From assembly GCA_018266455.1 (NCBI GenBank), contig JAFEAJ010000044.1, positions 43,850 through 107,849 on the forward strand: a stretch of DNA of 64,000 nt. Reading direction: 5' to 3'. The first letter of the stretch is position 1, and every line of letters starts with the position of its first letter. This document shows, one piece after another, positions 1 through 9,511 of the stretch. The position numbers and the translations under genes are program-made. The stretch comes from Bacteroidota bacterium (GTDB lineage Bacteria; Bacteroidota; Bacteroidia; Chitinophagales; Chitinophagaceae). A model generated the notes under the pieces. The model saw only the letters and a list, made by a program, of their open reading frames with translations, was not told where the DNA came from and made no database searches.

Positions 1-542
1 CCGCCTTCTTCTCCAGCAGGAGCGCCTTCTTCGGCAGGCTGAAAAATAAATTTCACGCTCCCCCTCAGGTCTTTTTTCATGTCTGATAATATTTTTGCGG
101 CGCTCATCAAAATGGCTACATGGCTATCGTGGCCACAGGCATGCATCACACCCACTTGTTGACCATTGTATATTGCAGTAACTTTTGACGCAAATGGAAG
201 ATTGACCCTTTCTGTTACCGGCAGCGCGTCCATATCGGCACGAAGCGCAATCACAGGCCCTGGCCCGTCTCCTTTTAATAAGCCAACAACACCGGTTTTG
301 GCAACGCCTTCTTTTACTTCGAGCCCCAGGGAGCGAAGAAAATCAGCAATAATTTTTGATGTGCGGAATTCTCTGTTGCTTAATTCCGGGTGTTCGTGGA
401 AATCCCTTCTCCAGGCAATAGTTTGCGGCTCTATTTTATTTGCAGCTGCATCAATTCTTGTATACAGGTTTTTTGGTTGGGCTGAAACAGAAGAACAGCA
501 TCCCACAAAAAGACCAGAAAGCAGAAAAAAAATTCTCGTCAT
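1..542 (-). CDS. M20 family amidohydrolase (N-terminal part, cut by the window edge)
   Basis: About 180 codons of a secreted M20D-type metal amidohydrolase/peptidase, the family that hydrolyses N-acyl amino acids such as hippurate. The ATG at 542 begins a hydrophobic signal peptide ending near 'VSAQP'. The mature part carries the family landmarks RRDFHEHPEL, RADMDALP and HACGHDSH (metal-binding His and Asp), then QPAEEG, which holds the catalytic Glu pair. The frame is still open at base 1, so the dimerisation domain and C-terminus lie outside the window. The signal peptide points to a periplasmic location. The substrate cannot be told from this part. Confidence 0.93.
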   Translation of the reverse strand, partial: MTRIFFLLSGLFVGCCSSVSAQPKNLYTRIDAAANKIEPQTIAWRRDFHEHPELSNREFRTSKIIADFLRSLGLEVKEGVAKTGVVGLLKGDGPGPVIALRADMDALPVTERVNLPFASKVTAIYNGQQVGVMHACGHDSHVAILMSAAKILSDMKKDLRGSVKFIFQPAEEGAPAGEEG

Positions 543-668
543 GTTGTTTGGTTTTTTGAAATTAAATGTACTAAATATACCGATCAGAATTTTTGTTCCC
601 CGATTGATTTTGATAATGTTTTCAACAATTGATATATTGTATTCTTTTAGGCCACAAATATATTTTTG

Positions 669-1913
669 ATGGTTTTGCTTCGCCACATTTCCTTTTTGCG
701 GGCTGTTTTTTTTCATAGCATTTCTGCGTTTGGCGGCCCCCAGGGGCACTTGGGGATGATGATTAAAACATTCGTTCATCGCACGCCATATGTCTCTGAA
801 GAAGAGCTGATGGAATATAATGCCTTCTGCCAGATTCTGCCGGGGGCCTCCTCAACACAGGTGCTGACTTTGATTGGATATAAACGTGGCGGCATTCCTT
901 TGGCTGTGCTAACGTTACTAATTTGGATAACGCCTGCTTGTATATTGATGGGGGCGTTCTCCTATTTCCTGGGGTATATTAATGAAGGGAGTGCCAAAGG
1001 GAGTATATTCAAATTTATGGGGCCTATGACTGTTGGGTTCCTATTTTATGCTGCCACAAAAGCCTTCAACATATCTATACATAATACCATTACGAAGGTG
1101 ATAATGGTAATAAGCACTATTGCCACATATATTCTTTTTAAAATGCCTTGGGCGCTTCCTTTACTGATTGTACTTGGAGGGTTCGTAACCAATCTTAGCA
1201 GTAAGCGCATACCGCAAAAAGAAGAGGCGCGGTATAAAATCAAGTGGGCGAATATATGGCTGTTCGCGATTGTTTTTATTGTGGCCGGGGCAATGAGCGA
1301 AACAGCAAGAAAAAACAACTGGCACTACCGAGGCCCTATCAATTTGTTTGAAAACATTTACCGTTCCGGGAGCCTGGTTTTTGGGGGGGGGCAGGTTCTT
1401 ATTCCTATGATGTATGAGCAGTTTGTGGCAAGGCCGGAATCTCAAAATCTTTTGTACCGCAATCCGAATATTCTAAAAATAAGTAAAGAGGATTTTTTCA
1501 ATGGCGCAGCCATGGTCAGGGCAATACCTGGCCCTGTTTTTTCTGTTGCCTCATTTATGGGCGGCGCTGCGTTAAAAGATAAGGGGGCGCCGCAGCATTG
1601 GTTAGGTTGTGTTATTGGCTCTGTCGCCATTTTTCTTCCAAGCGCACTGCTCGTGCTTTTCTTTTTTCCCATATGGCACAACATAAAAAAATACGCAGTG
1701 GTATACCGGGCTCTCGAAGGCATTAATGCGGTTGTCGTTGGCATTATGATCGCTGCGGCATTTTATATGATGAAAGATATTGCCGTTACAAACTGGAAAG
1801 ATTTTTTTCTTGCTATTCTTGTACTTGTAACAACTTGGATTTTGCTTACTTCTTCTAAGCTCCCTTCTCCGGCTATTGTTGCCATTTGCCTTTTGCTTGG
1901 CTGGATTTTGTGA
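669..1913 (+). CDS. chrA: Chromate transporter, two-domain (long-chain CHR family)
   Basis: Polytopic inner-membrane protein of 414 aa made of two homologous halves, as in long-chain CHR transporters that export chromate, probably by proton antiport. The first half has [11 protein letters not shown] at residues 21-31, and the second has the related [11 protein letters not shown] from residue 238. Many hydrophobic helices surround these motifs. I take the ATG at 669; a TTG directly before it could extend the frame by one codon, but the CHR motif spacing fits the ATG. Codons for the second motif contain a run of nine G (1383-1391), a possible slippage site. The gene stands alone, with no chromate regulator beside it. 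Family membership is clear; substrate is inferred from the family. Confidence 0.9.
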   Translation: MVLLRHISFLRAVFFHSISAFGGPQGHLGMMIKTFVHRTPYVSEEELMEYNAFCQILPGASSTQVLTLIGYKRGGIPLAVLTLLIWITPACILMGAFSYFLGYINEGSAKGSIFKFMGPMTVGFLFYAATKAFNISIHNTITKVIMVISTIATYILFKMPWALPLLIVLGGFVTNLSSKRIPQKEEARYKIKWANIWLFAIVFIVAGAMSETARKNNWHYRGPINLFENIYRSGSLVFGGGQVLIPMMYEQFVARPESQNLLYRNPNILKISKEDFFNGAAMVRAIPGPVFSVASFMGGAALKDKGAPQHWLGCVIGSVAIFLPSALLVLFFFPIWHNIKKYAVVYRALEGINAVVVGIMIAAAFYMMKDIAVTNWKDFFLAILVLVTTWILLTSSKLPSPAIVAICLLLGWIL

Positions 1914-2094
1914 GGCTGCCCTGCTAAACTTTATTAAATCCCCGCTAAACCGTAACTTCACCAACCGATTGCTTGCTGAAATTTTTAGAAACTGGACAGG
2001 TTCGAATTAAATAACCACAATCAATTCTTGCGGTTTATTTTCAGCAACAGGAAGCCTTATTATATGCTGACGTCGACCGCAAGTCTTTTAAAAT

Positions 2095-4716
2095 ATGACA
2101 GCCGAGCATCACAGACTTGCAGTTAATTCCACCAAAAGAATCCCGCTTGAACAATGGGGCCCCTATATGAGCGAAAGACAGTGGGGAACTGTTAGAGAAG
2201 ATTATAGCAACAATGGAGATGCCTGGAACTATTTCCCCTATAAGCATGCACATTGCCGGGCATACAAATGGGGAGAAGATGGCATTGCCGGCATATCTGA
2301 TTTTTTTCAGACGCTTTGTTTTTCCGTTGCCTTGTGGAACGGGAAGGATGATATTTTGAAAGAAAGGTTATTTGGCCTTGGTAACCATGAGGGCAATCAT
2401 GGAGAGGATGTAAAAGAACTGTATTATCACCTCGATAACCTGCCCACACATTATTTCATGAGGTACTTATACAAGTACCCGCAACAAAAATTCCCGTACA
2501 AAGACCTAATTGATGAAAATCGAAAACGCTCAAAGCATGACCCCGAATATGAAATTCTTGATACCGGCATTTTCAACAATAACGAATATTTTGATGTTTT
2601 CATTACTTACGCCAAACAGAATGCGAAGGACATCTTTATAAAAATAGATATCCATAACCGTTATAGCAAGCCGGCAGAAATAACGGTGCTGCCAACTTTA
2701 TGGTTCCGCAACAGGTGGGGCCATGATGCGAACAGAAAAAAACCGCTTATAAGCATGCGGGATAAATCTTCAGTAAAAGCGGCTGATGAAAGGCTGGGCA
2801 CTTACTATTTCTATTTTCAGCCAACAACAGAACTTCTTTTTACTGAAAACGACACTAATAAACAGGAAGTGGAGGGCCAACCCAACCTGACCCCCTTTGT
2901 GAAAGATGCTTTTCATGATGTGATCATTAGAAAAGAAGGCAAAGAACAGTTCCTCCTAAAAAAATCTGGGACCAAATTCGCGCCGGTATACCATTACAAG
3001 ATAGAAGCGAACAGCAGCCAAAGCATTTATTTAAGAATAAGCAATAAAATATTAGAGAATCCCCTTTCGCAGGAAGCCTTGAATATTTTTAGCGAAAGGA
3101 ACAAAGAGGCAGATGGCTTTTATGCTTCAATTTTTCCTGATGGGACCAATGCCAGCTTAGCGCAAATACAAAGACAGGCGCTTGCCGGTTTATTATGGAG
3201 CAAGCAGTATTATCATTATGACGTGGAAAGATGGCTTACTTTTTCTGATGGCATTGCGCCTGTCAGCCCATCTAAATTATGGGGCCGCAACCATGATTGG
3301 AAGCACCTTAAAAACCAGGACATCATTGCCATGCCCGATAAATGGGAATATCCCTGGTACGCAGCCTGGGACCTGGCCTTTCAATCTATTGCTATGGCAG
3401 TTGTTGACCCGGTATTTGCTAAACACCAGTTGCTGCTGATTATGCGCGAATGGTACATGAAGCCAGATGGGCAATTGCCTGCTTATGAATGGAACTTCAG
3501 CGATGTGAACCCGCCTGTGCAAGCCTGGGCTGCATTACAGGTTTACAACATTGAGAAAGATAAAACAGGCAGAGCTGATACCGGGTTCCTGAAAAAAATT
3601 TTTCAGAAGTTGCTGATCAATTTCACGTGGTGGATTAATCGTAAAGATGGCAATGGCAATAACATGTTTGAAGGAGGGTTCCTTGGCCTGGACAATATTG
3701 GCGTTTTCAACAGGAGCCACCAACCAGGCAGCGACATGCAGCTTGAACAGGCGGATGGGACGAGCTGGATGGGCATGTATGCTTTGAACATGATGGACAT
3801 CGCATTGGAGATTGCTATGAAAGATGAGTCTTTTGAAGATACCGCCACGAAATTCTTCGAACAGTTCGTGCTGATAGCAGAAGCCTTGAACGAACAAGGC
3901 ATGTGGAATGATGAAGACCGGTTTTTCTATGATACGCTTTCTATTGCAAATTCTTCTCCGCTCCAGTTGCGCATATTTTCAATTGTGGGGCTCACCCCTC
4001 TGTTTGCCGTGTCAATAATGGAGAAGAAAGTGGTGGACAAGCTAAGCGATTTTAAAAAGCGCATTTCCTGGTTTGAAGATTACCGGTTGAAAAACAGCAG
4101 GTATTGGCCTAACGAGGAAAAGATGGACGGGCAGAAAATATTGTTGTCATTAGTTCCCAGAAAAAAATTAATGCATCTTCTGGAAAGGCTTTTAAATGAA
4201 GATGAATTTCTTTCTCCCGGAGGCATAAGGGCTTTATCAAAACACCATGAAAAAAATCCTTATGGCATTAATATCGGGGGCGTTAATTATACTATACAGT
4301 ACGACCCTGGTGATTCCACTTCCGACCTTTTTGGGGGAAATTCTAACTGGCGCGGCCCGGTGTGGATGCCGATAAATTATATCATCATACGGTCAATCAG
4401 GAAATATGCAGAATTTTATGGAGATGATTTGTTAATTGAATGCCCGGCCGGGTCGGGCAATAAGATGAATTTGCACCAGGTGGCAGATGAGCTCACCCGG
4501 CGATTAATAAGCTTGTTTGAAAGGAACGCCGGTGGCAAACGCCCGATCTATGGCAAGCACAACTGGTTTTACCAGCAATATGGGAACGAAGACCTGTTTT
4601 TGTTTTATGAATATTTTCATGGCGATAATGGGAGCGGGCTTGGGGCGAGCCATCAAACAGGATGGACTGCATTGGTTGCAGTGCTGATTAATGAAATGAA
4701 CACCAATAACCCTTGA
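2095..4716 (+). CDS. GH63-like / MGH1-type glucosidase
   Basis: Large (873 aa) glycoside hydrolase of the mannosyl-oligosaccharide glucosidase-like group (GH63, (alpha/alpha)6 barrel). The N-terminus has the typical MSERQWGTVREDYS and GDAWNYFPYKHAHCRAYKWGED stretches seen in bacterial members. The catalytic barrel includes GRNHDW, YAAWDLAF (the Asp lies where the general acid is expected), LPAYEWNFSDVNPP and, near the end, NWRGPVWMPINY. There is no signal peptide, so the enzyme is predicted to be cytoplasmic. It probably releases glucose from an alpha-linked oligosaccharide or glycerate glucoside; the substrate is uncertain. The start at the ATG at 2095 has no Shine-Dalgarno site, which is usual in this phylum. 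It is a single gene with no operon partner. Confidence 0.88.
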   Translation: MTAEHHRLAVNSTKRIPLEQWGPYMSERQWGTVREDYSNNGDAWNYFPYKHAHCRAYKWGEDGIAGISDFFQTLCFSVALWNGKDDILKERLFGLGNHEGNHGEDVKELYYHLDNLPTHYFMRYLYKYPQQKFPYKDLIDENRKRSKHDPEYEILDTGIFNNNEYFDVFITYAKQNAKDIFIKIDIHNRYSKPAEITVLPTLWFRNRWGHDANRKKPLISMRDKSSVKAADERLGTYYFYFQPTTELLFTENDTNKQEVEGQPNLTPFVKDAFHDVIIRKEGKEQFLLKKSGTKFAPVYHYKIEANSSQSIYLRISNKILENPLSQEALNIFSERNKEADGFYASIFPDGTNASLAQIQRQALAGLLWSKQYYHYDVERWLTFSDGIAPVSPSKLWGRNHDWKHLKNQDIIAMPDKWEYPWYAAWDLAFQSIAMAVVDPVFAKHQLLLIMREWYMKPDGQLPAYEWNFSDVNPPVQAWAALQVYNIEKDKTGRADTGFLKKIFQKLLINFTWWINRKDGNGNNMFEGGFLGLDNIGVFNRSHQPGSDMQLEQADGTSWMGMYALNMMDIALEIAMKDESFEDTATKFFEQFVLIAEALNEQGMWNDEDRFFYDTLSIANSSPLQLRIFSIVGLTPLFAVSIMEKKVVDKLSDFKKRISWFEDYRLKNSRYWPNEEKMDGQKILLSLVPRKKLMHLLERLLNEDEFLSPGGIRALSKHHEKNPYGINIGGVNYTIQYDPGDSTSDLFGGNSNWRGPVWMPINYIIIRSIRKYAEFYGDDLLIECPAGSGNKMNLHQVADELTRRLISLFERNAGGKRPIYGKHNWFYQQYGNEDLFLFYEYFHGDNGSGLGASHQTGWTALVAVLINEMNTNNP

Positions 4717-4907
4717 TCAAAGATTTTCATCAAAACGTATATCAAAAACCAGTATCCCGGCAATGAAAGGGAAAGCCACTAGGATAGCTTTTGATTTTAA
4801 AAGAGAATTATTTTTTCTTTTAATGAAAAAACAATTAAGCCTTCTTTTTCGGAACCGGGTATTTTATCCCAATCGTTTTTTGACACCAGCCATAAAATCT
4901 TTTTTGG

Positions 4908-4915
4908 TAACTTTG
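4908..4915 (+). promoter_or_regulatory. Possible -7 element upstream of the 73-aa protein
   Basis: TAACTTTG fits the Bacteroidota -7 consensus TAnnTTTG and lies 17 nt before the ATG at 4932. The nearest upstream TTTG (4879-4882) is 25 nt away, longer than usual, so the -33 box is doubtful. Confidence 0.35.
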
Positions 4916-4931
4916 TATAAATAATGTTGTA

Positions 4932-5153
4932 ATGAAAAGAGGGATTTTAATAATAACATTTGCAACAATATGCTCATTATCTACCATTGATTGTTTACAA
5001 GCACAATGTTCCATCTGCACCCGCACGGCACAACAGCAAGGCGAAAGGCCGGCGAAGGCGCTGAACGCAGCAATTCTTTACCTTATTGGAGTGCCATTTG
5101 CTGTTGCCGGCGTTATTGGTTACCGCTGGTGGAAAAATAATAGCCATCCATAG
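4932..5153 (+). CDS. Small exported CxxC single-TM protein
   Basis: 73 aa. A signal peptide covers about residues 1-24, followed by a CSIC (CxxC) pair at 26-29, a short polar stretch, and a transmembrane helix ending in YRWWKNN. The same layout (QCxxC, then NAxILYL and a GYxWW end) occurs in a conserved Bacteroidota family of unknown function. The CxxC placed outside the membrane suggests a redox or metal role, but that is inference. A TAnnTTTG-like box precedes it, so it is probably transcribed alone. Confidence 0.72.
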   Translation: MKRGILIITFATICSLSTIDCLQAQCSICTRTAQQQGERPAKALNAAILYLIGVPFAVAGVIGYRWWKNNSHP

Positions 5154-5245
5154 CATAGCTCCCAGCCCGATAAAAAATATTCATAGTAGTTATTGAAATT
5201 TTATTTTTCAATTACAGTAACTTGTAATTCCAAAACATTGCTGCA

Positions 5246-7669
5246 ATGAAATATTTTCTTTCCCTGCTTGTATTCAGCACATCATTCCTTTATGCCCAAA
5301 AATTACCGACCATTGAAGAAAAAACAAATGGCCTGAAAAAGCAGGAAGGATATATCAATTTTTACTGGGATGAGAATGCCGGAAAAATATTTTTTGAGAT
5401 AGATAAACTCGACAGCGAAATCTTATATCAAACTTCATTGCCAGCAGGGCTGGGATCAAACGATATTGGCCTCGACCGCGGGCTATTAGGCAGTACCACC
5501 ATCATTAAATTTTCAAAAGCGGGCAGGAAGATATTAATGGTGCAGCCAAACTATTATTATCGGGCTATTTCTAATGATGCTGCAGAGAGAAGAGCAGTTG
5601 AACAATCCTTTGCGCAATCCACATTATGGGGCTTTACTGTTGAGGCCGAAAGCAATGACAAATTTTTGGTAGACGCAACAGATTTTATTTTACGCGATGC
5701 CCTGCAGGTCAGCAACCGCCTCAGGACTATGAAACAGGGCAATTATATATTGGATAAATCACGTTCGGCTTTGTACCTCCAGCGCACCAAAAATTTTCCT
5801 ATGAACACTGAAATAGAAGCCACGATAACGTTGGTAAATAGCGATGGTGTTGTGGGTAATTATGTGGAATCAGTTGCGCCTTCGCCGGAAGCGATCACTT
5901 TGCGTATGCATCATTCGTTTGTTCAATTGCCTGACAACAACTACAAGCCGCGCTTGTTTGATGCCCGCTCAAGCTTTATCGATCAATCTTATTCCGATTA
6001 TGGCACGCCCGTTTCCGAGGCAATCGAGAAAAAATATATCATTCGGCATCGCCTCAATAAAAAAGACCCGAACGCCACAGTGAGCGAACCGGTAAAACCG
6101 ATTATCTATTATCTTGATAACGGAACGCCGGAGCCGATTCGCAGCGCACTGCTTGAAGGCGCCGGCTGGTGGGAACAGGCATTTGAAGCGGCTGGTTACA
6201 AAAATGCATTCCAGGTGAAGGTATTGCCCGATAGCGCAGACCCGATGGATATCCGTTACAACATGATCAACTGGGTGCACCGCGCCACAAGAGGGTGGAG
6301 CTATGGTGCTGCAGTAGTTGACCCGAGAACAGGTGAAATTATAAAAGGCAATGTAACGCTCGGCTCCCTTCGCGTTCGGCAAGATTACCTGATTGCACAG
6401 GGGTTGTTATCTCCATTTGAAAACGGCATGCCCGCTGATAATAAAATGCTGCAAATGGCTTTGGAAAGATTGAAACAACTTGCTGCCCATGAAGTTGGCC
6501 ACACGCTTGGGCTCATGCACAATTATGCTGCAAGCGTAAACAACCGAGCCAGCGTAATGGATTACCCTCATCCGTTAGTGCGGCTGAATGCATCGGGCAA
6601 AATAGATTTGGGCAATGCCTATACCCATAGTATCGGCGAATGGGACAAAGTGTCTATCAATTGGGGCTATCGCGATTTTGGAAATGCCAGCGATGAAGAA
6701 GCGCAGTTGAACAGGATACTGACAGAGGCTACAAGAAAAGGATTTCAGTTCATCAGCGATCGTGATGCAAGAGCGGCGGGCGGCCTTCACCCGCAAGCAC
6801 ATTTGTGGGACAATGGCGCCGATGCTGTAACCGAATTGAAAGAAGTAATAAAAGTACGGGCAAAAGCCCTGGAACAGTTTGGGCTGAACAGTATCCGAAA
6901 AGGAATGCCCATGGCCATGCTCGAAGATGTGCTGGTGCCCGTTTATTTGTTCCATCGCTACCAGTTAGAAGCTGTGACGAAAATAGTTGGTGGCATGTAT
7001 TACACTTATGCCCTGAAAGGCGATGGGCAGGTTATTACAAAAGCATTAACGAAGGAAGAACAATTGCGTGCATTGAATGCTGCTATCGATTGCCTCGACC
7101 CGAAATTCTTATCTGTCCCCGAAGGCATTGTTAAGCTGATACCCCCGAGGCCTGCCGGCTACGAATATCACCAGGAGCTTTTCAAGCGTAGGACAGGCCT
7201 GGCTTTCGACCCGCTCGCCGCCGCTGAAACAGCCGCTGATTTCCCTTTATCATTTTTATTCAATAATGAAAGATTGGACAGGATGGTTCAATATAAAGCA
7301 CAGAATAATGGTTTGGGGGCAGATGAAATGATAACAACATTAATCAACCAGACATGGAAAGCCCAGAGAAAAAAAGGCTTCGAAGAACTGGTACAATTAC
7401 AGAACGAACAATTAATCCTTACTTATTTATTATCAACTTCTATAAACGACAATGCATCATTTGCAGTAAAAAGCTTTGCCCAAAAAGCATTAAATGAAAT
7501 AAAAACATTTACTGAGGAACAATTGAAAACACCGATTGACGACACGTATAAAGCACATTTATTATTAGCTATTGAAAGAATGAAAACGCCCGATAAAGCA
7601 AAACCAACAATACAACATGAAACAGCGCCACCAGGCGCCCCGATTGGCTGTGATTGGGATGAACGATAA
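5246..7669 (+). CDS. Secreted zinc-dependent metalloprotease (DUF5117/DUF4953)
   Basis: 807 aa with a signal peptide (about residues 1-18, ending FLYAQK). The metzincin-like zinc motif HEVGHTLGLMHN has its ligands at H415, H419 and H425, with catalytic E416. A downstream SVMDYPHP gives the Met-turn. Around this are the DUF5117 (N-terminal) and DUF4953 (central/C-terminal) regions of a large Bacteroidota family of periplasmic or outer-membrane-associated proteases. The likely role is degradation of exported or environmental peptides. The final GCDWDER end is also typical of the family. It is a single gene, followed 139 bp later by an ABC operon with its own promoter. Confidence 0.92.
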   Translation: MKYFLSLLVFSTSFLYAQKLPTIEEKTNGLKKQEGYINFYWDENAGKIFFEIDKLDSEILYQTSLPAGLGSNDIGLDRGLLGSTTIIKFSKAGRKILMVQPNYYYRAISNDAAERRAVEQSFAQSTLWGFTVEAESNDKFLVDATDFILRDALQVSNRLRTMKQGNYILDKSRSALYLQRTKNFPMNTEIEATITLVNSDGVVGNYVESVAPSPEAITLRMHHSFVQLPDNNYKPRLFDARSSFIDQSYSDYGTPVSEAIEKKYIIRHRLNKKDPNATVSEPVKPIIYYLDNGTPEPIRSALLEGAGWWEQAFEAAGYKNAFQVKVLPDSADPMDIRYNMINWVHRATRGWSYGAAVVDPRTGEIIKGNVTLGSLRVRQDYLIAQGLLSPFENGMPADNKMLQMALERLKQLAAHEVGHTLGLMHNYAASVNNRASVMDYPHPLVRLNASGKIDLGNAYTHSIGEWDKVSINWGYRDFGNASDEEAQLNRILTEATRKGFQFISDRDARAAGGLHPQAHLWDNGADAVTELKEVIKVRAKALEQFGLNSIRKGMPMAMLEDVLVPVYLFHRYQLEAVTKIVGGMYYTYALKGDGQVITKALTKEEQLRALNAAIDCLDPKFLSVPEGIVKLIPPRPAGYEYHQELFKRRTGLAFDPLAAAETAADFPLSFLFNNERLDRMVQYKAQNNGLGADEMITTLINQTWKAQRKKGFEELVQLQNEQLILTYLLSTSINDNASFAVKSFAQKALNEIKTFTEEQLKTPIDDTYKAHLLLAIERMKTPDKAKPTIQHETAPPGAPIGCDWDER

Positions 7670-7745
7670 AAATATTTCTTGATTCGTTTTGCAGAGCAAA
7701 TCTGCCATTTTGCAGACAAACTCCGAAATTTCACATAACACAATT

Positions 7746-7774
7746 TTTGTGATGAAGAGAGATGGCTACTTTTG
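7746..7774 (+). promoter_or_regulatory. Bacteroidota-type promoter of the ABC/LytTR operon
   Basis: TTTG at 7746-7749, 17 nt spacer, TACTTTTG at 7767-7774 (exact TAnnTTTG). It predicts transcription starting near 7781, 28 nt before the ATG of the ATPase gene. Confidence 0.55.
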
Positions 7775-7808
7775 ATTTAACAGATTTTTAAAACCTGTTC
7801 AAATTAAA

Positions 7809-8720
7809 ATGATTTCATATTGTATATGCACAGAAAATTTATCATATCAATTCCCGGGAAATAAGCCTGTTCTTAACAATATTAATTTGCAGGTGCCCGT
7901 AAGTTCTATTTATGGGTTTTTAGGGCCGAATGGAGCAGGCAAAACAACTACACTTCGGTTATTATTAGGGCTTTTAAGAAAACAACAAGGCTCAATAAAA
8001 GTATTCGGGAAAGAATTTCAAAAAAACCGGATCAATATCCTTAAAAACATCGGTTCATTGATTGAGTCACCCTCAATATACTTGCATCTTACTGCCTCGG
8101 AAAATTTAGAGGTGCTTCAAAAAATTTATCGTTGCCCTGAAAGGAACATTGGTGAAACGCTTGAGATTGTAGGGCTCGAAATGACTGGAAATAAAAAAGC
8201 GGGGCAATTTTCATTGGGGATGAAACAGCGATTGAGCATCGCGATTGCAATGTTTCACAAACCATCTCTACTGATTTTAGATGAACCGACAAATGGGCTT
8301 GACCCCAATGGGATTATTGAAATAAGAGAGCTACTCAGGAAACTAAACAACGAATTCAAAACAACAATTGTTATTTCAAGTCATATGTTAACTGAGATTG
8401 AGAAATTGGTCACGCATATTGGGGTTATTAAAAAAGGCAGCATTTTATTTCAGGGAACGCTACATGAATTGCGACAAAAACAAATGCACAACTCGGTGAT
8501 TCATTTTGATACGAGCGAGAATGATAAAGCAGGGAAAATTATTTTAGCGAACGGGGTCATGCCAATTTCGTTAGATGATCAAATTACGCTTCCAAGAATG
8601 GAAAGGGAAACCATTGCAAAATTGAACAGGCAATTGGTTGAGAAAGGAATTGAAGTATATCAAATCTCTACTTCACAAAAAGATTTGGAATCAATATTCA
8701 TTGATTTTATTAAACCATAA
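7809..8720 (+). CDS. ABC transporter ATP-binding protein
   Basis: 303-aa ATPase subunit of an ABC-2 type exporter. Walker A is GPNGAGKT at residues 39-46, the signature is LGMKQRLSIA, and Walker B with D-loop is LLILDEPTNGLDP; the switch histidine follows in ISSHML. The roughly 90-residue C-terminal extension resembles BcrA/NatA-type drug or lantibiotic exporters. It is the first gene of a four-gene operon: the permease starts 9 bp after its stop, then come a LytS kinase and a LytTR regulator. This layout suggests an exporter tied to a signal the kinase senses. The substrate is unknown. Confidence 0.93.
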   Translation: MISYCICTENLSYQFPGNKPVLNNINLQVPVSSIYGFLGPNGAGKTTTLRLLLGLLRKQQGSIKVFGKEFQKNRINILKNIGSLIESPSIYLHLTASENLEVLQKIYRCPERNIGETLEIVGLEMTGNKKAGQFSLGMKQRLSIAIAMFHKPSLLILDEPTNGLDPNGIIEIRELLRKLNNEFKTTIVISSHMLTEIEKLVTHIGVIKKGSILFQGTLHELRQKQMHNSVIHFDTSENDKAGKIILANGVMPISLDDQITLPRMERETIAKLNRQLVEKGIEVYQISTSQKDLESIFIDFIKP

Positions 8721-8729
8721 ATTTTCCTG

Positions 8730-9500
8730 ATGCAATTCATATATTCTTTTCAAAGTGAATGGCTGAAAAAGAAGCGCAACCTTGCTTCCTGGCTGGTTAT
8801 TGTCGGTGCTTTTTTTACACCCGCTATTCTTCTTATTTATAGTTTAGTTTATAGCACCAAATTATATGCTGCAAGCATGGCCCCAAATTTTTGGTATGCG
8901 CTCTGGGAAAATTCATGGGAATCGATGGCAATCTTTTTGTTGCCGATGGGCGTTATCCTTGCAACAAGCCTGATTACACAAATTGAATTCAGGAACAATA
9001 CATGGAAACAATTACATACGCTTCCACAAAGCATGACGACGATTTTCTTTGCAAAGCTTTCTGTGATTATTGTGATGATGCTCCAATTTTTTATTTTATT
9101 CAACATTGGATTTTACCTCTCCGGAGTGGTTCCATGTTTATTAACAAAAGGAGTTCCTTATCCAAAAGCACCTCTGCCTTATCAGGTTTTTCTGAAAGAT
9201 AACTTGCTCTATTTTGTTGCCTGTTTGCCAATCATTGCGGTGCAGTATTTAACAAGCCTGCAATTCAAAAACTTTTTAGCGCCGATTGGCATTGGCATCG
9301 CCCTATGGATTTTGTCGGTTGCGGTTTTTCGCTGGCAGTATGGATACATCATTCCTTATACTTATTGCGGATTTCATTTTTTGCAAAACATCGGTAAGGT
9401 CAAATTGAGCGTGCCAATCCATGTTCTTGCATTTGGATGGTTTATTCTTTTTACTATTATTAGCTATATATTGTACATTACCAAAAAAGAAAAAGGATAA
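8730..9500 (+). CDS. ABC-2 type transporter permease
   Basis: 256 aa with about six hydrophobic helices and the SEWLKKKRN start common in lantibiotic/bacitracin-type ABC-2 permeases. It should pair with the ATPase encoded 9 bp upstream to make a small homo- or heterodimeric exporter in the inner membrane. No second permease gene is present, so a permease homodimer is likely. The histidine-kinase gene follows after 11 bp. Identification rests on hydrophobicity, length and position more than on a sharp motif. Confidence 0.85.
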   Translation: MQFIYSFQSEWLKKKRNLASWLVIVGAFFTPAILLIYSLVYSTKLYAASMAPNFWYALWENSWESMAIFLLPMGVILATSLITQIEFRNNTWKQLHTLPQSMTTIFFAKLSVIIVMMLQFFILFNIGFYLSGVVPCLLTKGVPYPKAPLPYQVFLKDNLLYFVACLPIIAVQYLTSLQFKNFLAPIGIGIALWILSVAVFRWQYGYIIPYTYCGFHFLQNIGKVKLSVPIHVLAFGWFILFTIISYILYITKKEKG

Positions 9501-9511
9501 CATTAGTATTC

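Noticed and set aside
4763..4921. 52-codon plus-strand frame before the 73-aa gene, and a hydrophobic minus-strand frame in the same gap
   Set aside because: Both are short, low-complexity and AT-driven. The plus frame runs through the possible -7 box of the next gene, and the minus frame has no start codon.
7689..7730. TTTTGCAGA direct repeat with a GCAGA/TCTGC hairpin after the metalloprotease gene
   Set aside because: The stem is only 5 bp and the T-run is poor, so I do not call it a terminator. The repeat is too short to be an element.
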